In this document: positions 46,631-55,756 of the stretch, one piece after another
Position numbering within the stretch: position 1 is the stretch's first letter
Layout: each line of letters begins with the position of its first letter
DNA from: Paraburkholderia piptadeniae
GTDB taxonomy: Bacteria; Pseudomonadota; Gammaproteobacteria; Burkholderiales; Burkholderiaceae
Length of the DNA: 64,000 nucleotides
Assembly: GCF_900007165.1 (NCBI RefSeq)
Contig: NZ_CYGY02000008.1
Span: 65,641 to 129,640 of the forward strand
Direction of reading: 5' to 3'
Notes under the pieces: model-generated
What the model saw: only the letters and a program-made list of their open reading frames with translations
Told to the model about the DNA's origin: nothing
Databases searched by the model: none
Program-made: the position numbers and the translations under genes

Positions 46631-46646
46631 ATTGACAGCGGCGCAT
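46335..46646 (-). ncRNA. Omega-RNA (HEARO) of IscB with inferred guide
   Basis: Non-coding region immediately 5' of iscB, where IscB omega-RNA lies. On the minus strand it starts with CACCCCGGCCTGAAGGCCG (left-end hairpin). It then folds into stems GAGG/CCTC (46591-46602), GTCTG/CAGAC (46569-46586), AGCGCG-GTGA-CGCGCT with a GNRA tetraloop (46551-46566), GGAGCC/GGCTCC (about 46382-46397) and GCCC/GGGC just before the ribosome site. The guide would be the ~16 flanking bases 46631-46646. The assignment rests on position, stems and similarity to HEARO; no covariance search was possible. Confidence 0.78.
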
Positions 46647-46678
46647 TTTACCGGAACGCAAAAGACCGCCGCATTTTA
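46645..46678 (-). promoter_or_regulatory. Candidate tol-pal promoter(s) now upstream of the omega-RNA
   Basis: On the minus strand two TAAAAT hexamers occur (46650-46645 and 46678-46673) in the contexts GGTAAAATGCGCC and CTTAAAATGCGGC, resembling the TAAAAT core upstream of purM. They lie in the host flank between ydfG and the element, where the promoter for ybgC would be expected. A start from the distal one would give a transcript beginning about 35 bases before the element. Confidence 0.4.
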
Positions 46679-46740
46679 AGGCATATGAATTGCACGGCCG
46701 CACCCGACTGTGTCCGTTCGATGTGACGTCGCGGCGACGC

Positions 46741-47487
46741 TCAGCCCCGATGAACGCTCAGGGCGGCGAACGATTGCGCGATAGGCATCAGCTCGATCGA
46801 ATTGATGTTCACGTGCGCGGGTCGCGTCGCGACCCAGTAGATCGAATCGGCAATATCTTCGGGCGTGAGGGGCTGCACGTTCTGGTACATACCTGCGGCC
46901 TTTGCGTCGTCGCCGCGAAACCGCACGTTCGAAAACTCGGTGCCACCGCACAGGCCCGGCTCGATGTCCGTCACGCGAATCGGCGTGCCCGTGAGGTCGG
47001 CGCGCAGGTTCAGGCTGAACTGGCGCACGAACGCCTTGGTCGCGCCGTACACGTTGCCGCCCGGATACGGCCACGAGCCCGCCGCCGATCCGAGATTGAA
47101 CACATGCCCTCGGCCGCGTTCGAGCATGCCGGGCAGGAATGCTCGCGTGACCTGCACGAGACCCACGCAGTTGGTGTCGATCATCGTCGTCCAGTCGTCG
47201 AGATCCGCGCGTTGGGCGGGCTCGAGTCCGAGCGCGAGGCCGGCGTTGTTGACGAGCACGTCGACGGCGGCGAAGTCGGCGGGAAGAGCGGCGGGAGCCG
47301 CCTCGACGGCCGCGCGGTCGCGCACGTCGAGTTCGATCGGCAGCAGGTTATCGCCGAGTTCGTCCGCGAGCGCCTGCAGACGGTCCTTGCGGCGCGCGGT
47401 GGCGACGACGCGGTGGCCGCCTTTGACAAAAGCCCGGGCGATAGCGGCGCCGAACCCAGCGGACGCCCCCGTAACGAACACGATCAT
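46741..47487 (-). CDS. ydfG: SDR oxidoreductase YdfG
   Basis: NADP-dependent short-chain dehydrogenase closely resembling E. coli YdfG (3-hydroxy acid dehydrogenase acting on serine/allo-threonine and malonic semialdehyde). The 248 residues equal that length. It shows VTGASAGFGAAIARAF, LVNNAGLALGLEPA, NLGSAAGSWPYPGGNVYGATKAF (Ser and Tyr-x3-Lys), DIEPGLCGGTEFSNVRF and a conserved C-terminus VNINSIELMPIAQS..LSVHRG. The ATG at 47487 is where similarity starts; a very long open frame continues antisense through glyA and is a composition artefact. Confidence 0.94.
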   Translation of the reverse strand: MIVFVTGASAGFGAAIARAFVKGGHRVVATARRKDRLQALADELGDNLLPIELDVRDRAAVEAAPAALPADFAAVDVLVNNAGLALGLEPAQRADLDDWTTMIDTNCVGLVQVTRAFLPGMLERGRGHVFNLGSAAGSWPYPGGNVYGATKAFVRQFSLNLRADLTGTPIRVTDIEPGLCGGTEFSNVRFRGDDAKAAGMYQNVQPLTPEDIADSIYWVATRPAHVNINSIELMPIAQSFAALSVHRG

Positions 47488-47680
47488 TGCTGTTCCCTGG
47501 TCGGTGGAGAAAGGCCACAAGCCTACTTCCAATGGCGAGCTGCGGCAAGAATGACCCCGCCGCGCGAAGGCACGTCCGGGCGGCACGCCGAGCGGCGCTG
47601 CGGGGCTTCTGGCGGCGGGCGCGGCGCGCCTGGCGGTTCGGTTGCCTATTCCCCCTGGTTCCAATAAACTAACGCGCTCA

Positions 47681-47786
47681 CCCCTGCGTGACTGGCGATA
47701 GAACCCGAAGCTGTCAAGCCTGACGGGTTCAAGGTGGAGCATCCCACCGTGAAGCGCAGGGTGCCGTTTTGCCGTTCGCCTGGGCA
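47681..47786 (+). ncRNA. ZTP riboswitch (pfl motif) upstream of glyA
   Basis: The sequence matches the ZTP/ZMP aptamer layout. P1 is CCCTGCG (47682-47688) pairing with CGCAGGG (47755-47761), with the conserved TGACTGGCG just after its 5' arm. A GAACCC/GGGTTC hairpin and GGTGG..CCACC sit inside, and after a short linker comes the conserved 3' block CCGTTCGCCTGGGCA that forms the pseudoknotted second domain. It lies about 190 bp before glyA, a classic target gene because GlyA makes the folate used in purine synthesis. Confidence 0.88.
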
Positions 47787-47976
47787 GCCATGTTTCGAGC
47801 GCGCCGTCGTTTGCGCTGCCGGTGGTTGTCCTGCTTCGCGTGTGCGGCACCTCCTTCACGCGCCACGTCAAGGCTCCCACCATCAGCAGCGGCCAGCAGT
47901 GCTGCGTACCCACTACGCTCCCGGCACACGACCTGCGCACGATCCGGTCAACCTGAACACACTTAACGGAACCAGC
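47787..47976 (+). promoter_or_regulatory. glyA leader downstream of the ZTP aptamer
   Basis: About 190 bp between aptamer and start codon with no supported gene; it presumably contains the expression platform. The region before the aptamer (47488-47680) shows no other feature I can support apart from room for divergent promoters with ydfG. Confidence 0.4.
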
Positions 47977-49224
<1,248 letters not shown>

Positions 49225-49230
49225 GCTGCC

Positions 49231-49722
49231 ATGCGCTGCCCCTTTTGCCGGCATGACGATACGCAGGTCGTCGACTCGCGCGTATCGGAGGACGGCGCCG
49301 CGATCCGGCGCCGTCGCCGCTGCCCGGCCTGCGACAAGCGTTTCACGACATACGAGCGGGTCGAGCTGGCGTTGCCCGCCGTCGTAAAGAAGGACGGCAG
49401 CCGCACGGAGTTCGATCGCCGCAAGATCGTCGCGAGCATGCAACTGGCGCTGCGCAAGCGCCCCGTTGCGGCCGACGCGGTCGATGCCGCAGCGTCGCGC
49501 ATCGAGTATCAGCTGCTTGGCAGCGGCGAGCGCGAAGTGCGCAGCGAGCGTCTGGGCGAACTCGTGATGAACGAGTTGCGCGCGCTCGACACCATCGCGT
49601 ACGTGCGCTTTGCTTCCGTCTACCGGCGCTTCGAAGACGTTTCCGAGTTTGAAGACGTCATCGAAGAGTTTCGCCGGATGAACGCACCGGCCGCTCCCGC
49701 GAAGCCTTCCCGCAAGCGCTGA
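49231..49722 (+). CDS. nrdR: Transcriptional repressor NrdR
   Basis: Zinc-ribbon/ATP-cone repressor of ribonucleotide reductase genes. The 163-residue protein has [22 protein letters not shown] and [18 protein letters not shown] (four Cys of the zinc ribbon). The ATP-cone has [16 protein letters not shown] and [31 protein letters not shown]. It lies 6 bp after glyA in the usual betaproteobacterial pair. Confidence 0.97.
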   Translation: MRCPFCRHDDTQVVDSRVSEDGAAIRRRRRCPACDKRFTTYERVELALPAVVKKDGSRTEFDRRKIVASMQLALRKRPVAADAVDAAASRIEYQLLGSGEREVRSERLGELVMNELRALDTIAYVRFASVYRRFEDVSEFEDVIEEFRRMNAPAAPAKPSRKR

Positions 49723-49894
49723 TTGTTCGCGCATCCGCATTTTTTCTCCCTGAAGTCCACCCGCGAATCCATCTGATGCACGTGCATTGTCGTGCAGGGA
49801 TTCGCGCGTCCGCCACCTGGCCATCCGGCTAATTGTGAGCGTCGCCGCAGGCCGTTAGAGTCGTCGCGTTCTTGGCAGAAATCGAGGAATGCTG

Positions 49895-50340
49895 ATGAAA
49901 CGTGATGCTCATTCATGGCGTGTCTGTCGCGGGTTCACACTGTTCGAGACGCTTGTCGTAATCGCGTTGCTCGTGATCGTCACGACGATGAGCGTGCCTT
50001 CGTTCGTGGCCTGGCACATGCGCGATCAGGTCGACGCGCGTGCCCGCGTGCTGCTGTTCACGCTCAGTTACGCACGCGGCGAAGCACTGAGGCGCGGCGT
50101 GCGCGTGACAGTGTGCCGGGTCGATTCGGCGCGTCATTGCCTTGCCGTCGGACAGGCGTGCAAGACGGGCGCTGTGGATTGGTCATGCGGATGGGCCGTG
50201 ATGATCGAGCACCCGGGAGGCTTCTATCCGTTGCGCGTGCAACCCGACCTCACAGATGTCAGCATCGCGGGCGCGCTCACCAACCTCACCTTTACCAGGA
50301 AGCGCGGAAAGCCCTTCGTTCACGTTCGTTCACATGGGGG
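49895..50340 (+). pseudogene. fimT: FimT/GspH-type minor pseudopilin, 3' end lost at TnpB element
   Basis: The N-terminal ~130 codons of a type IV pseudopilin. It has the prepilin cleavage/N-methylation site RG-FTLFETLVVIALLVIVTTMSVPSF, then LLFTLSYARGEALRRGVRVTVCRV, VGQACKTGAVDWSCGWAVMIEH and TNLTFT. After LTFT the sequence no longer resembles the family and the frame runs into the element to a stop at 50506, so the last C-terminal strand is missing. GAGGAA lies 7 bases before the ATG at 49895. The remaining minor pilins usually downstream (PilV, PilW, PilX) are absent. Confidence 0.75.
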
Positions 50341-50348
50341 ATGTAGAG

Positions 50349-51611
50349 CGCGTCGACTGCAGGTCGACTTGACTTTGGTTGCATTGTCATTAAATTTGCT
50401 CTATGCCAATAATCAAGCCTGGTCCGACAACCACGACACGCGTGCTCAGAGTCCGCCTGAAGGACCGGCACGCGTCGGAGTTGCTGGACAAGGCGTTCTG
50501 GGTTAACCGGGTCTGGAATTATTCGAATGAGCTCTCGCACAAGGTGTGGGAGCGCGAACGGCGCTTTATCGGCAACTACGAGATAGATCGGTACACCAGC
50601 GGCGCGTCAAAGGCTGGCGTCAGGCTGCACTCCCAGACGATCCAGGCGGTCAGCGCCGAGTATGTCACGCGGCGGGGTTCAGGCCCGCAAGGTGAAGCTG
50701 CGCCGGCGGGTATCGTCCGGTTCGCGCCGCAGTCTTGGGTGGGTGCCGTTCAAGGCGTCAGCGCTACGCTTTCGCAACGGGCAGTTGTTCATGTCCGGCT
50801 TCGACCGGCCTCTGTCGCTCTGGGACAGCTACGGTCTGTCCGGCTACGAGCTCGGGGCCGGTTGCTTCAGCGAGGATGCGCGCGGACGCTGGTACCTGAA
50901 CGTGACGGTGAAGGTGAAGAAGGTGGAGCCGCAACAGCGACGCAGTGCGATCGGCATCGATCTGGGCCTGAAGGATTTCGCAAAGACCAGTCACGGTGAG
51001 CCGCTCGAGGCACAGCGCTTCTACCGCAGGTACGAGGCGGCGCTGGGCGTAGCGCAGCGCGCGCGGCAAAAGAAGCGAGTCGCCGCGCTGCATGCAAAGA
51101 TCAAAAACAGCAGAAAGGATTTCCTGCACAAGGCTTCAACGGCACTCGTGCGCAAGCACGGTGCCATCTTCGTCAGCAATGTGAACGCCTCTGCCCTGGC
51201 ACGGACCGGTATGGCCAAGTCCGTACTCGACGCAGGCTGGAGTGCGTTCCGGACCATGCTGCAATACAAGAGCGATGACGCGGGCGTGTGGTTCGAGGAA
51301 GTCGATGAGCGCTACTCCACCCAGACCTGTTCCTGTTGCGGATCGCGCACCGGGCCCAGCGGGCCGACCGGACTCGCGGTACGCGAGTGGACCTGCGCCT
51401 TGTGTGGCGTCCTGCACGACCGGGACACCAACGCGGCCCGCATCATTCTGCAGCGGGGGCTGGAACGTATGGAAGCGCAGTTTGCAGCGGGGGCCGGTCA
51501 AGCCACCGCGAATGAGCCGATAGCCGGGGTCGGACGTGACCCACTTGCAGAAGGAATCCCCGTCGTTTCCGCGACAGCGGCAGCCTTAGGCTGAGGGCGG
51601 GGACGTCAATC
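50349..51611 (+). mobile_element. Orphan TnpB element (IS1341 type) in pilin locus
   Basis: Insertion of about 1.25 kb carrying only tnpB. The left end has a hairpin GTCGAC-tgcag-GTCGAC (50352-50368) followed by TTGAC. The right end has a CAGCCTTAGGCTG hairpin, then GGGGACGTCAA, after which sequence clearly becomes pilin (TCGAACTCGTGG, coding IELVV). No tnpA is present. Boundaries are inferred: the right one is fairly secure because the pilin frame resumes there, the left one is uncertain by tens of bases. Confidence 0.75.
50403..51594 (+). pseudogene. tnpB: tnpB, RNA-guided nuclease gene with one-base frameshift
   Basis: TnpB is the OrfB nuclease related to Cas12. The N-terminal part (MPIIKPGPTTTTRVLRVRLKD, VNRVWNYSNELSH, LHSQTIQAVSAEYVTRR) is in one frame; the rest starts in another frame at VQARKVKLRRR. 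Removing one G from the GGGG run at 50674-50677 restores TRR-VQARK, so a single insertion explains the break. RuvC-I is AIGIDLGLKDF and RuvC-III is HDRDTNAAR, with a zinc finger CSCCG..CALCG. The canonical RuvC-II Glu is replaced (IFVSNVNAS), while VDERYST offers an alternative Glu. The guide RNA would overlap the 3' end. Confidence 0.85.
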
Positions 51612-51982
51612 GAACTCGTGGTTGCGATGGCGATCGCGGCGACGCTCGCCGTCTTCGAAGTACCGTCCTGTCTCCCGCATATCGCAAAGTCGCACAGGAT
51701 GGACGCTCTGCGGCGCAGTTCGTGAAGTTGTCCGCGTACGTGGATGGAGCGCCGTTACCCATTGGTTTCAACCAGGCGCCGCAGGCGGGGAAGGCGAACT
51801 ATCACTTGCGTATTCTGTCCGCCGACGATTCGAACGGCGGCTATACGCTCGAAGCGCAACCGGTCGGGAACGGACCGATGGCTGACGACGCGTGCGGCAC
51901 GCTCATTCTTGACGCGACGGGCACGAGGTTCAACCGTGGCTCAGCGGACGCAGTCTCTGACGAATGCTGGAGCACGCGATCG
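51603..51982 (+). pseudogene. Remnant of a PilE/ComP-type pilin
   Basis: Right of the element, TS-IELVVAMAIAATLAV in one frame is the pilin N-terminal helix without its leader and G/F junction. That frame stops at 51723. From 51722, another frame gives KLSAYVDGAPLPIGFNQAPQ, YTLEAQPVGNGPMADDACGTLILDATGT and ECW, the C-terminal domain of ComP/PilE-like minor pilins with its paired Cys. The two halves need a frameshift to join and the 5' end is replaced by the element, so the gene is dead. Confidence 0.7.
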
Positions 51983-52009
51983 ATGATTGAACAATCGACA
52001 CGAGCCACG

Positions 52010-52486
52010 TCAGGGCGGGTTCATATCGGCGTCTTTCGCGCCAGCGGAGGTCGCCGCGGGTTTGTCAGCTTCACGCCTGACCTGTCTGTAGATGCGATAC
52101 GCTTCCCATGCCGCCAGCGCGAGGCTGCCCCACTTGAGCACGGGCTTCGCGGTCGCCGTTACCTTGTTGCGGATCGGCTTCGCGAGCACGAGCGACACGA
52201 TCGAACTGATCAGCGGGTACTCCCTGAGCAGCGCGCCGATTCCGCCAGCCGCGCCGCGACGGCGTCCCCAGGGCATCGCGCCGAAGCCCGGCACGATGAA
52301 CTTGAGCCAGCTGAAATGCGTGACGGCACTGCGCAGATCGAGCGTCGCCCGCGCGAGTTCCATGCGTTCGACGTCCGCTCGCACGATCAGCAGTTCCTTG
52401 CGCAGCGCGCGCAGATGTGGCGCGCTCAGGTTTTTGCCGGTATGGCCGTGGCTTCGAAATGCGTTATCGGAATGGACCTGGCTCAT
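52010..52486 (-). CDS. DUF3318-like conserved protein
   Basis: A 158-residue protein of unknown function that I associate with the DUF3318 group found beside holin-like and DUF883 genes in Burkholderiaceae. An N-terminal polar region is followed by a helical segment LRALRKELLIVRADVERMELARATLDLRSAV, a basic stretch MPWGRRRG, and two hydrophobic segments (YPLISSIVSLVLAKPI; LALAAWEAYRIY). The tail is Lys/Ala/Asp-rich. The start MSQVHSDN was preferred over an ATG 11 codons upstream. It is last in a three-gene unit. Confidence 0.65.
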   Translation of the reverse strand: MSQVHSDNAFRSHGHTGKNLSAPHLRALRKELLIVRADVERMELARATLDLRSAVTHFSWLKFIVPGFGAMPWGRRRGAAGGIGALLREYPLISSIVSLVLAKPIRNKVTATAKPVLKWGSLALAAWEAYRIYRQVRREADKPAATSAGAKDADMNPP

Positions 52487-52558
52487 GGTGGATCGCGGGT
52501 TGATCGAAGGGTTGATCAAAGGCGTTGTCGACGGACAGCCAAGGGCGGCGCGCTGCCT

Positions 52559-52942
52559 TCAGTGTTTGCGGAAGATCTCGCGGTCTTTCTGGAATTCGTG
52601 GAGCGTGGCTTCGAAGATCATCGGCGCATTGCGCAAGCCGCTGCGAGCCTTGAGCGCAAAAACGATCGCCGCGACTGCGTAGACGATCGTGATGCCGGCG
52701 AGCGCCTGCCATCGGTAGGTGTCCCAGAAGGCGATCGCGATGAGCGCGGTCAGCGCGATCAACGCCATTGTCGCGAGCATCATGGCGGCGAGCCCCATGA
52801 AGAGCACCATCAGCAACCGGTCTTTTTCCTCGGCCAGCTCGATGCCGATCAGTTCGAGCCGCGTTTGCAGGATCGAAAAGGACGAACTGAGGATGCGCCG
52901 CAATGGCCCACGGTCCCCGCTGTGCGATTGTGTGTCGATCAT
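52559..52942 (-). CDS. Phage-holin-like family membrane protein (YqjE type)
   Basis: The 127-residue protein has an amphipathic N-terminus (SSFSILQTRLELIGIELAEEKDRL) followed by two strong membrane helices (VLFMGLAAMMLATMALIALTALIAIAFW; GITIVYAVAAIVFALKA) and a basic C-terminus. This is the layout of the holin-X/YqjE family, whose members have no proven lytic role in bacteria. The start MIDTQSH was chosen by content. It lies 123 bp after the DUF883 gene in the same direction. Confidence 0.75.
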   Translation of the reverse strand: MIDTQSHSGDRGPLRRILSSSFSILQTRLELIGIELAEEKDRLLMVLFMGLAAMMLATMALIALTALIAIAFWDTYRWQALAGITIVYAVAAIVFALKARSGLRNAPMIFEATLHEFQKDREIFRKH

Positions 52943-53065
52943 GGCTTGAGCGTGTTGCGCGCGAGGATGCGCGTAGATGGAGCCGACCGGCCGCTCGCGC
53001 GCCGGTCTGCAAGTCAGCAAAGCGCGCCGGCCGCTCGATTGCGCAGCCGGCGCGCGTCGCGCGTG

Positions 53066-53368
53066 TTACTTGCGATTGATCAGCAGGCCCACCAGCACGC
53101 CAACGCCGGCTGCGATGCCAATCGACGCCCACGGATGTTCATGGACATAGTCGTCGGTGGCGCGAGCGGCTTTCTTGCCTTTTTCGACAACCACGACCTG
53201 CACGTCGGCAGCCTTTTCCTTCGCCTGCTTGAGACGCGAGAGCGCCGTCTCGCGAAGTTCAGAAGCGCGTTCGCCCGTGGCGCTCGCGGCCTGCTTCAGC
53301 AGATCTTCCGCGTCTGCGAGTACGGTTTTGATATCCGACATCAATCTCTCCTTGTTGACTTCCGACAT
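53066..53368 (-). CDS. DUF883 (ElaB/YqjD-type) membrane-anchored protein
   Basis: A 100-residue protein with a long amphipathic helix (LADAEDLLKQAASATGERASELRETALSRLKQAKEKA), then DDYVHEHPWASIGIAAGVGVLVGLLINRK, the C-terminal membrane anchor and HPW motif typical of the DUF883 family. E. coli ElaB and YqjD bind ribosomes at the membrane under stress; the same role is inferred only. GGGAG precedes the ATG. It heads the DUF883-holin-DUF3318 unit. Confidence 0.88.
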   Translation of the reverse strand: MSEVNKERLMSDIKTVLADAEDLLKQAASATGERASELRETALSRLKQAKEKAADVQVVVVEKGKKAARATDDYVHEHPWASIGIAAGVGVLVGLLINRK

Positions 53369-53751
53369 TGACTGCTCCCTTCGTGCACGCTACGCGTGAA
53401 TCGTAACCAAAGAAACGGCCGCTGGCGAGCCAACGAGCCGCGCGCCCCGGTTACGCGCATCGTCGCGCGCAGGTTCCGAATGCGCCTGCATGAAGCGTTC
53501 CTGGCCGTCGCGGACGTGTCACATTGCCGCTTCGAACCGTGATGCTCATGTGTCCGCAGAGCAAGCCATCGTATGGATGGAGTTGATCTGTCCCGCTAAG
53601 TTTCGTACATCGGTGAGAAAATTACAAAAACGGATAAGCGTCGCAGTCAATGTTCGTTCGCGGTGCACGACCTCGTCCCGTATGCTCTAATTTGTAACCC
53701 TCGGCCGGCCGGACCGAGCGGATCATTCGAACAATTTCAAGGAGCTGCACT
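53369..53751. other. Intergenic region before the peroxiredoxin gene
   Basis: About 380 bp between divergent genes without a supported gene. It should contain both promoters; short open frames here are not convincing. Confidence 0.5.
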
Positions 53752-54390
53752 ATGAGTCTACGTCTTGGCGATGTCGCACCGGACTTCGAGCAGGAGTCGA
53801 GCATCGGCCGCATCAGGTTCCACGAATGGCTGGGTGACAGCTGGGGCGTCCTGTTTTCGCACCCGGCGGACTTCACGCCCGTCTGCACGACGGAACTCGG
53901 GTTGACCGCGAAGCTTGCAAGCGAATTCGAGAAGCGCAACGTGAAGACGATCGCGTTGTCCGTCGACAGCAAGGAGTCGCACAACGAGTGGATCAAGGAC
54001 ATCAACGAGACACAGGCGGCAAGCGTCGGGTTCCCCATTCTCGCAGACGGCGACCGCAAGGTCTCGCAGCTGTACGACATGATCCATCCGAACGCGAACG
54101 AAACGCTGACGGTGCGCTCGCTCTTCATCGTCGACCCGAAGAAGAAGGTGCGCCTGATCATCACGTATCCGGCCAGCACGGGACGCAATTTCGACGAAGT
54201 GCTGCGCGTGATCGACTCGCTGCAACTGACGGACAACTATCAGGTCGCGACACCAGGCAACTGGAAGCATGGCGACGATGTCGTGATCGTGGCGTCGCTC
54301 AAGGATGAGGAAGAAATCAGGCGCAAGTTCCCGAAGGGCTACAACGCGCTGCGTCCTTATCTGCGCATGACGCCGCAGCCGAACAGGTAA
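53752..54390 (+). CDS. 1-Cys peroxiredoxin (Prx6/AhpC-TSA family)
   Basis: Thiol peroxidase reducing hydrogen and organic peroxides in the cytoplasm. The 212-residue product has LRLGDVAPDFEQESSIG, WGVLFSHPADFTPVCTTELG with the peroxidatic Cys, TIALSVDSKESHNEWIKDI, FPILADGDRKVSQLYDM, VRSLFIVDPKKKVRLIITYPASTGRNFDEVLRVIDSLQ (in part) and the Prx6-type C-terminal extension (NWKHGDDVVIVASLKDEEE). AAGGAGCTGC lies just before the ATG. It appears monocistronic with a strong terminator. Confidence 0.95.
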   Translation: MSLRLGDVAPDFEQESSIGRIRFHEWLGDSWGVLFSHPADFTPVCTTELGLTAKLASEFEKRNVKTIALSVDSKESHNEWIKDINETQAASVGFPILADGDRKVSQLYDMIHPNANETLTVRSLFIVDPKKKVRLIITYPASTGRNFDEVLRVIDSLQLTDNYQVATPGNWKHGDDVVIVASLKDEEEIRRKFPKGYNALRPYLRMTPQPNR

Positions 54391-54414
54391 GCGTCGGCTC
54401 TCGGAGCAAGACAG

Positions 54415-54447
54415 AAAAGCCCGCGTTCATTGTGAACGCGGGCTTTT
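54415..54447. terminator. Bidirectional terminator between peroxiredoxin and gcdH
   Basis: The 15-bp arms AAAAGCCCGCGTTCA and TGAACGCGGGCTTTT pair perfectly around a 3-base loop, giving a T tract in either direction, between two convergent genes. Confidence 0.92.
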
Positions 54448-54489
54448 CGCTTACAGACTTCCTATGGATTCTTTGTGGATCGACGAGCG

Positions 54490-55680
54490 TCAGAAGAACG
54501 CCTGAATGCCCGTCTGCGCGCGTCCGAGAATGAGCGCGTGAATATCGTGCGTGCCTTCGTACGTGTTCACGACTTCGAGATTCACCAGGTGCCGCGCGAC
54601 ACCGAACTCATCCGAAATGCCATTGCCCCCGAGCATGTCGCGCGCCATACGCGCGATGTCGAGCGACTTGCCGCATGAATTGCGCTTCATGATCGACGTG
54701 ATCTCGACAGCTGCCGTGCCTTCGTCCTTCATCCGGCCAAGACGCAGCACGCCTTGCAGGCCGAGAGTGATTTCGGTTTGCATGTCCGCAAGCTTCTTCT
54801 GGATCAACTGATTGGCGGCGAGGGGCCGGCCGAACTGCTTGCGATCGAGCGTGTACTGACGGGCCGTATGCCAGCACGCTTCGGCCGCGCCGAGCGCGCC
54901 CCACGCGATGCCATAACGCGCCGAGTTCAGACAGGTGAACGGTCCACGCAGACCCTTCACGCCCGGCATCAGATTTTCCTCAGGCACGAACACATCGTCG
55001 AGCACGATCTCGCCGGTGATCGACGCGCGCAAGCCAACCTTGCCGTGGATCGCGGGCGCGCTCAAACCCTTCCAGCCTTTCTCAAGGATGAACCCGCGAA
55101 TCTCATCTTTGCCATCCGCTTGGAGCTGTGCCCAGACGACGAATACGTCCGCGATCGGCGAATTCGTGATCCACATTTTCGAACCGGACAGCGAGTAGCC
55201 GCCGTCGACTTTCTTTGCGCGCGTGACCATGCTGCCCGGATCGGAGCCGTGGTTCGGCTCGGTCAGGCCGAAGCAGCCGATCCATTCGCCCGTCGCGAGC
55301 TTCGGCAGATATTTGTCCTTCTGCGCGTCGGAGCCGAATTCGAAGATCGGCACCATCACCAGCGACGACTGCACCGACATCATCGACCGGTAGCCCGAAT
55401 CGACACGTTCCACCTCGCGTGCGATCAGCCCGTAGCTCACATAGTTGAGGCCCGGGCCGCCGTACTGCTCGGGAATGGTCGGGCCGAGCAGGCCCAGTTC
55501 GCCCATCTCGCGGAAGATCGCGACATCCGTTTTTTCGTGGCGGAACGCTTCGAGCACGCGCGGCGCGAGCTTGTCCTGTGCATACGCCTGCGCGGCGTCG
55601 CGCACCATGCGTTCTTCTTCCGTGAGCTGCTGGTTGAGGAGCAGAGGGTCTTCCCAGTGAAACTGCGCGGCGGCTGCCAT
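54490..55680 (-). CDS. gcdH: Glutaryl-CoA dehydrogenase
   Basis: FAD acyl-CoA dehydrogenase that oxidises and decarboxylates glutaryl-CoA to crotonyl-CoA in lysine/tryptophan breakdown. The 396-residue protein follows GcdH closely: [63 protein letters not shown] (pieces, substrate Arg), [33 protein letters not shown], and the catalytic Glu in [18 protein letters not shown]. It is divergent from an IclR regulator, with a candidate operator between. Confidence 0.95.
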   Translation of the reverse strand: MAAAAQFHWEDPLLLNQQLTEEERMVRDAAQAYAQDKLAPRVLEAFRHEKTDVAIFREMGELGLLGPTIPEQYGGPGLNYVSYGLIAREVERVDSGYRSMMSVQSSLVMVPIFEFGSDAQKDKYLPKLATGEWIGCFGLTEPNHGSDPGSMVTRAKKVDGGYSLSGSKMWITNSPIADVFVVWAQLQADGKDEIRGFILEKGWKGLSAPAIHGKVGLRASITGEIVLDDVFVPEENLMPGVKGLRGPFTCLNSARYGIAWGALGAAEACWHTARQYTLDRKQFGRPLAANQLIQKKLADMQTEITLGLQGVLRLGRMKDEGTAAVEITSIMKRNSCGKSLDIARMARDMLGGNGISDEFGVARHLVNLEVVNTYEGTHDIHALILGRAQTGIQAFF

Positions 55681-55756
55681 GACGTATCTCCTTTTCGACG
55701 GCAGTTAGCGATTTAACGCTTCCCACTCATCTCATGCTTGACTTGAGTTCCGCTGT

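Noticed and set aside
46335..46640. Protein-coding reading of the region upstream of iscB
   Set aside because: Small open frames exist on both strands but the dense stems and position match omega-RNA rather than a gene.
50352..50368. GTCGAC/CTGCAG sites resembling a cloning polylinker
   Set aside because: Only about 12 bases match a common polylinker order, the flanks are natural element and pilin sequence, and the symmetric arms fit a left-end hairpin better.
52559..52942. Holin-like protein as evidence of a prophage
   Set aside because: No other phage genes nearby; this family is a chromosomal companion of DUF883 genes.
51722..53371. 549-codon plus-strand frame
   Set aside because: Only the first ~87 codons resemble a protein (pilin remnant); the remainder is antisense to the DUF3318, holin-like and DUF883 genes.
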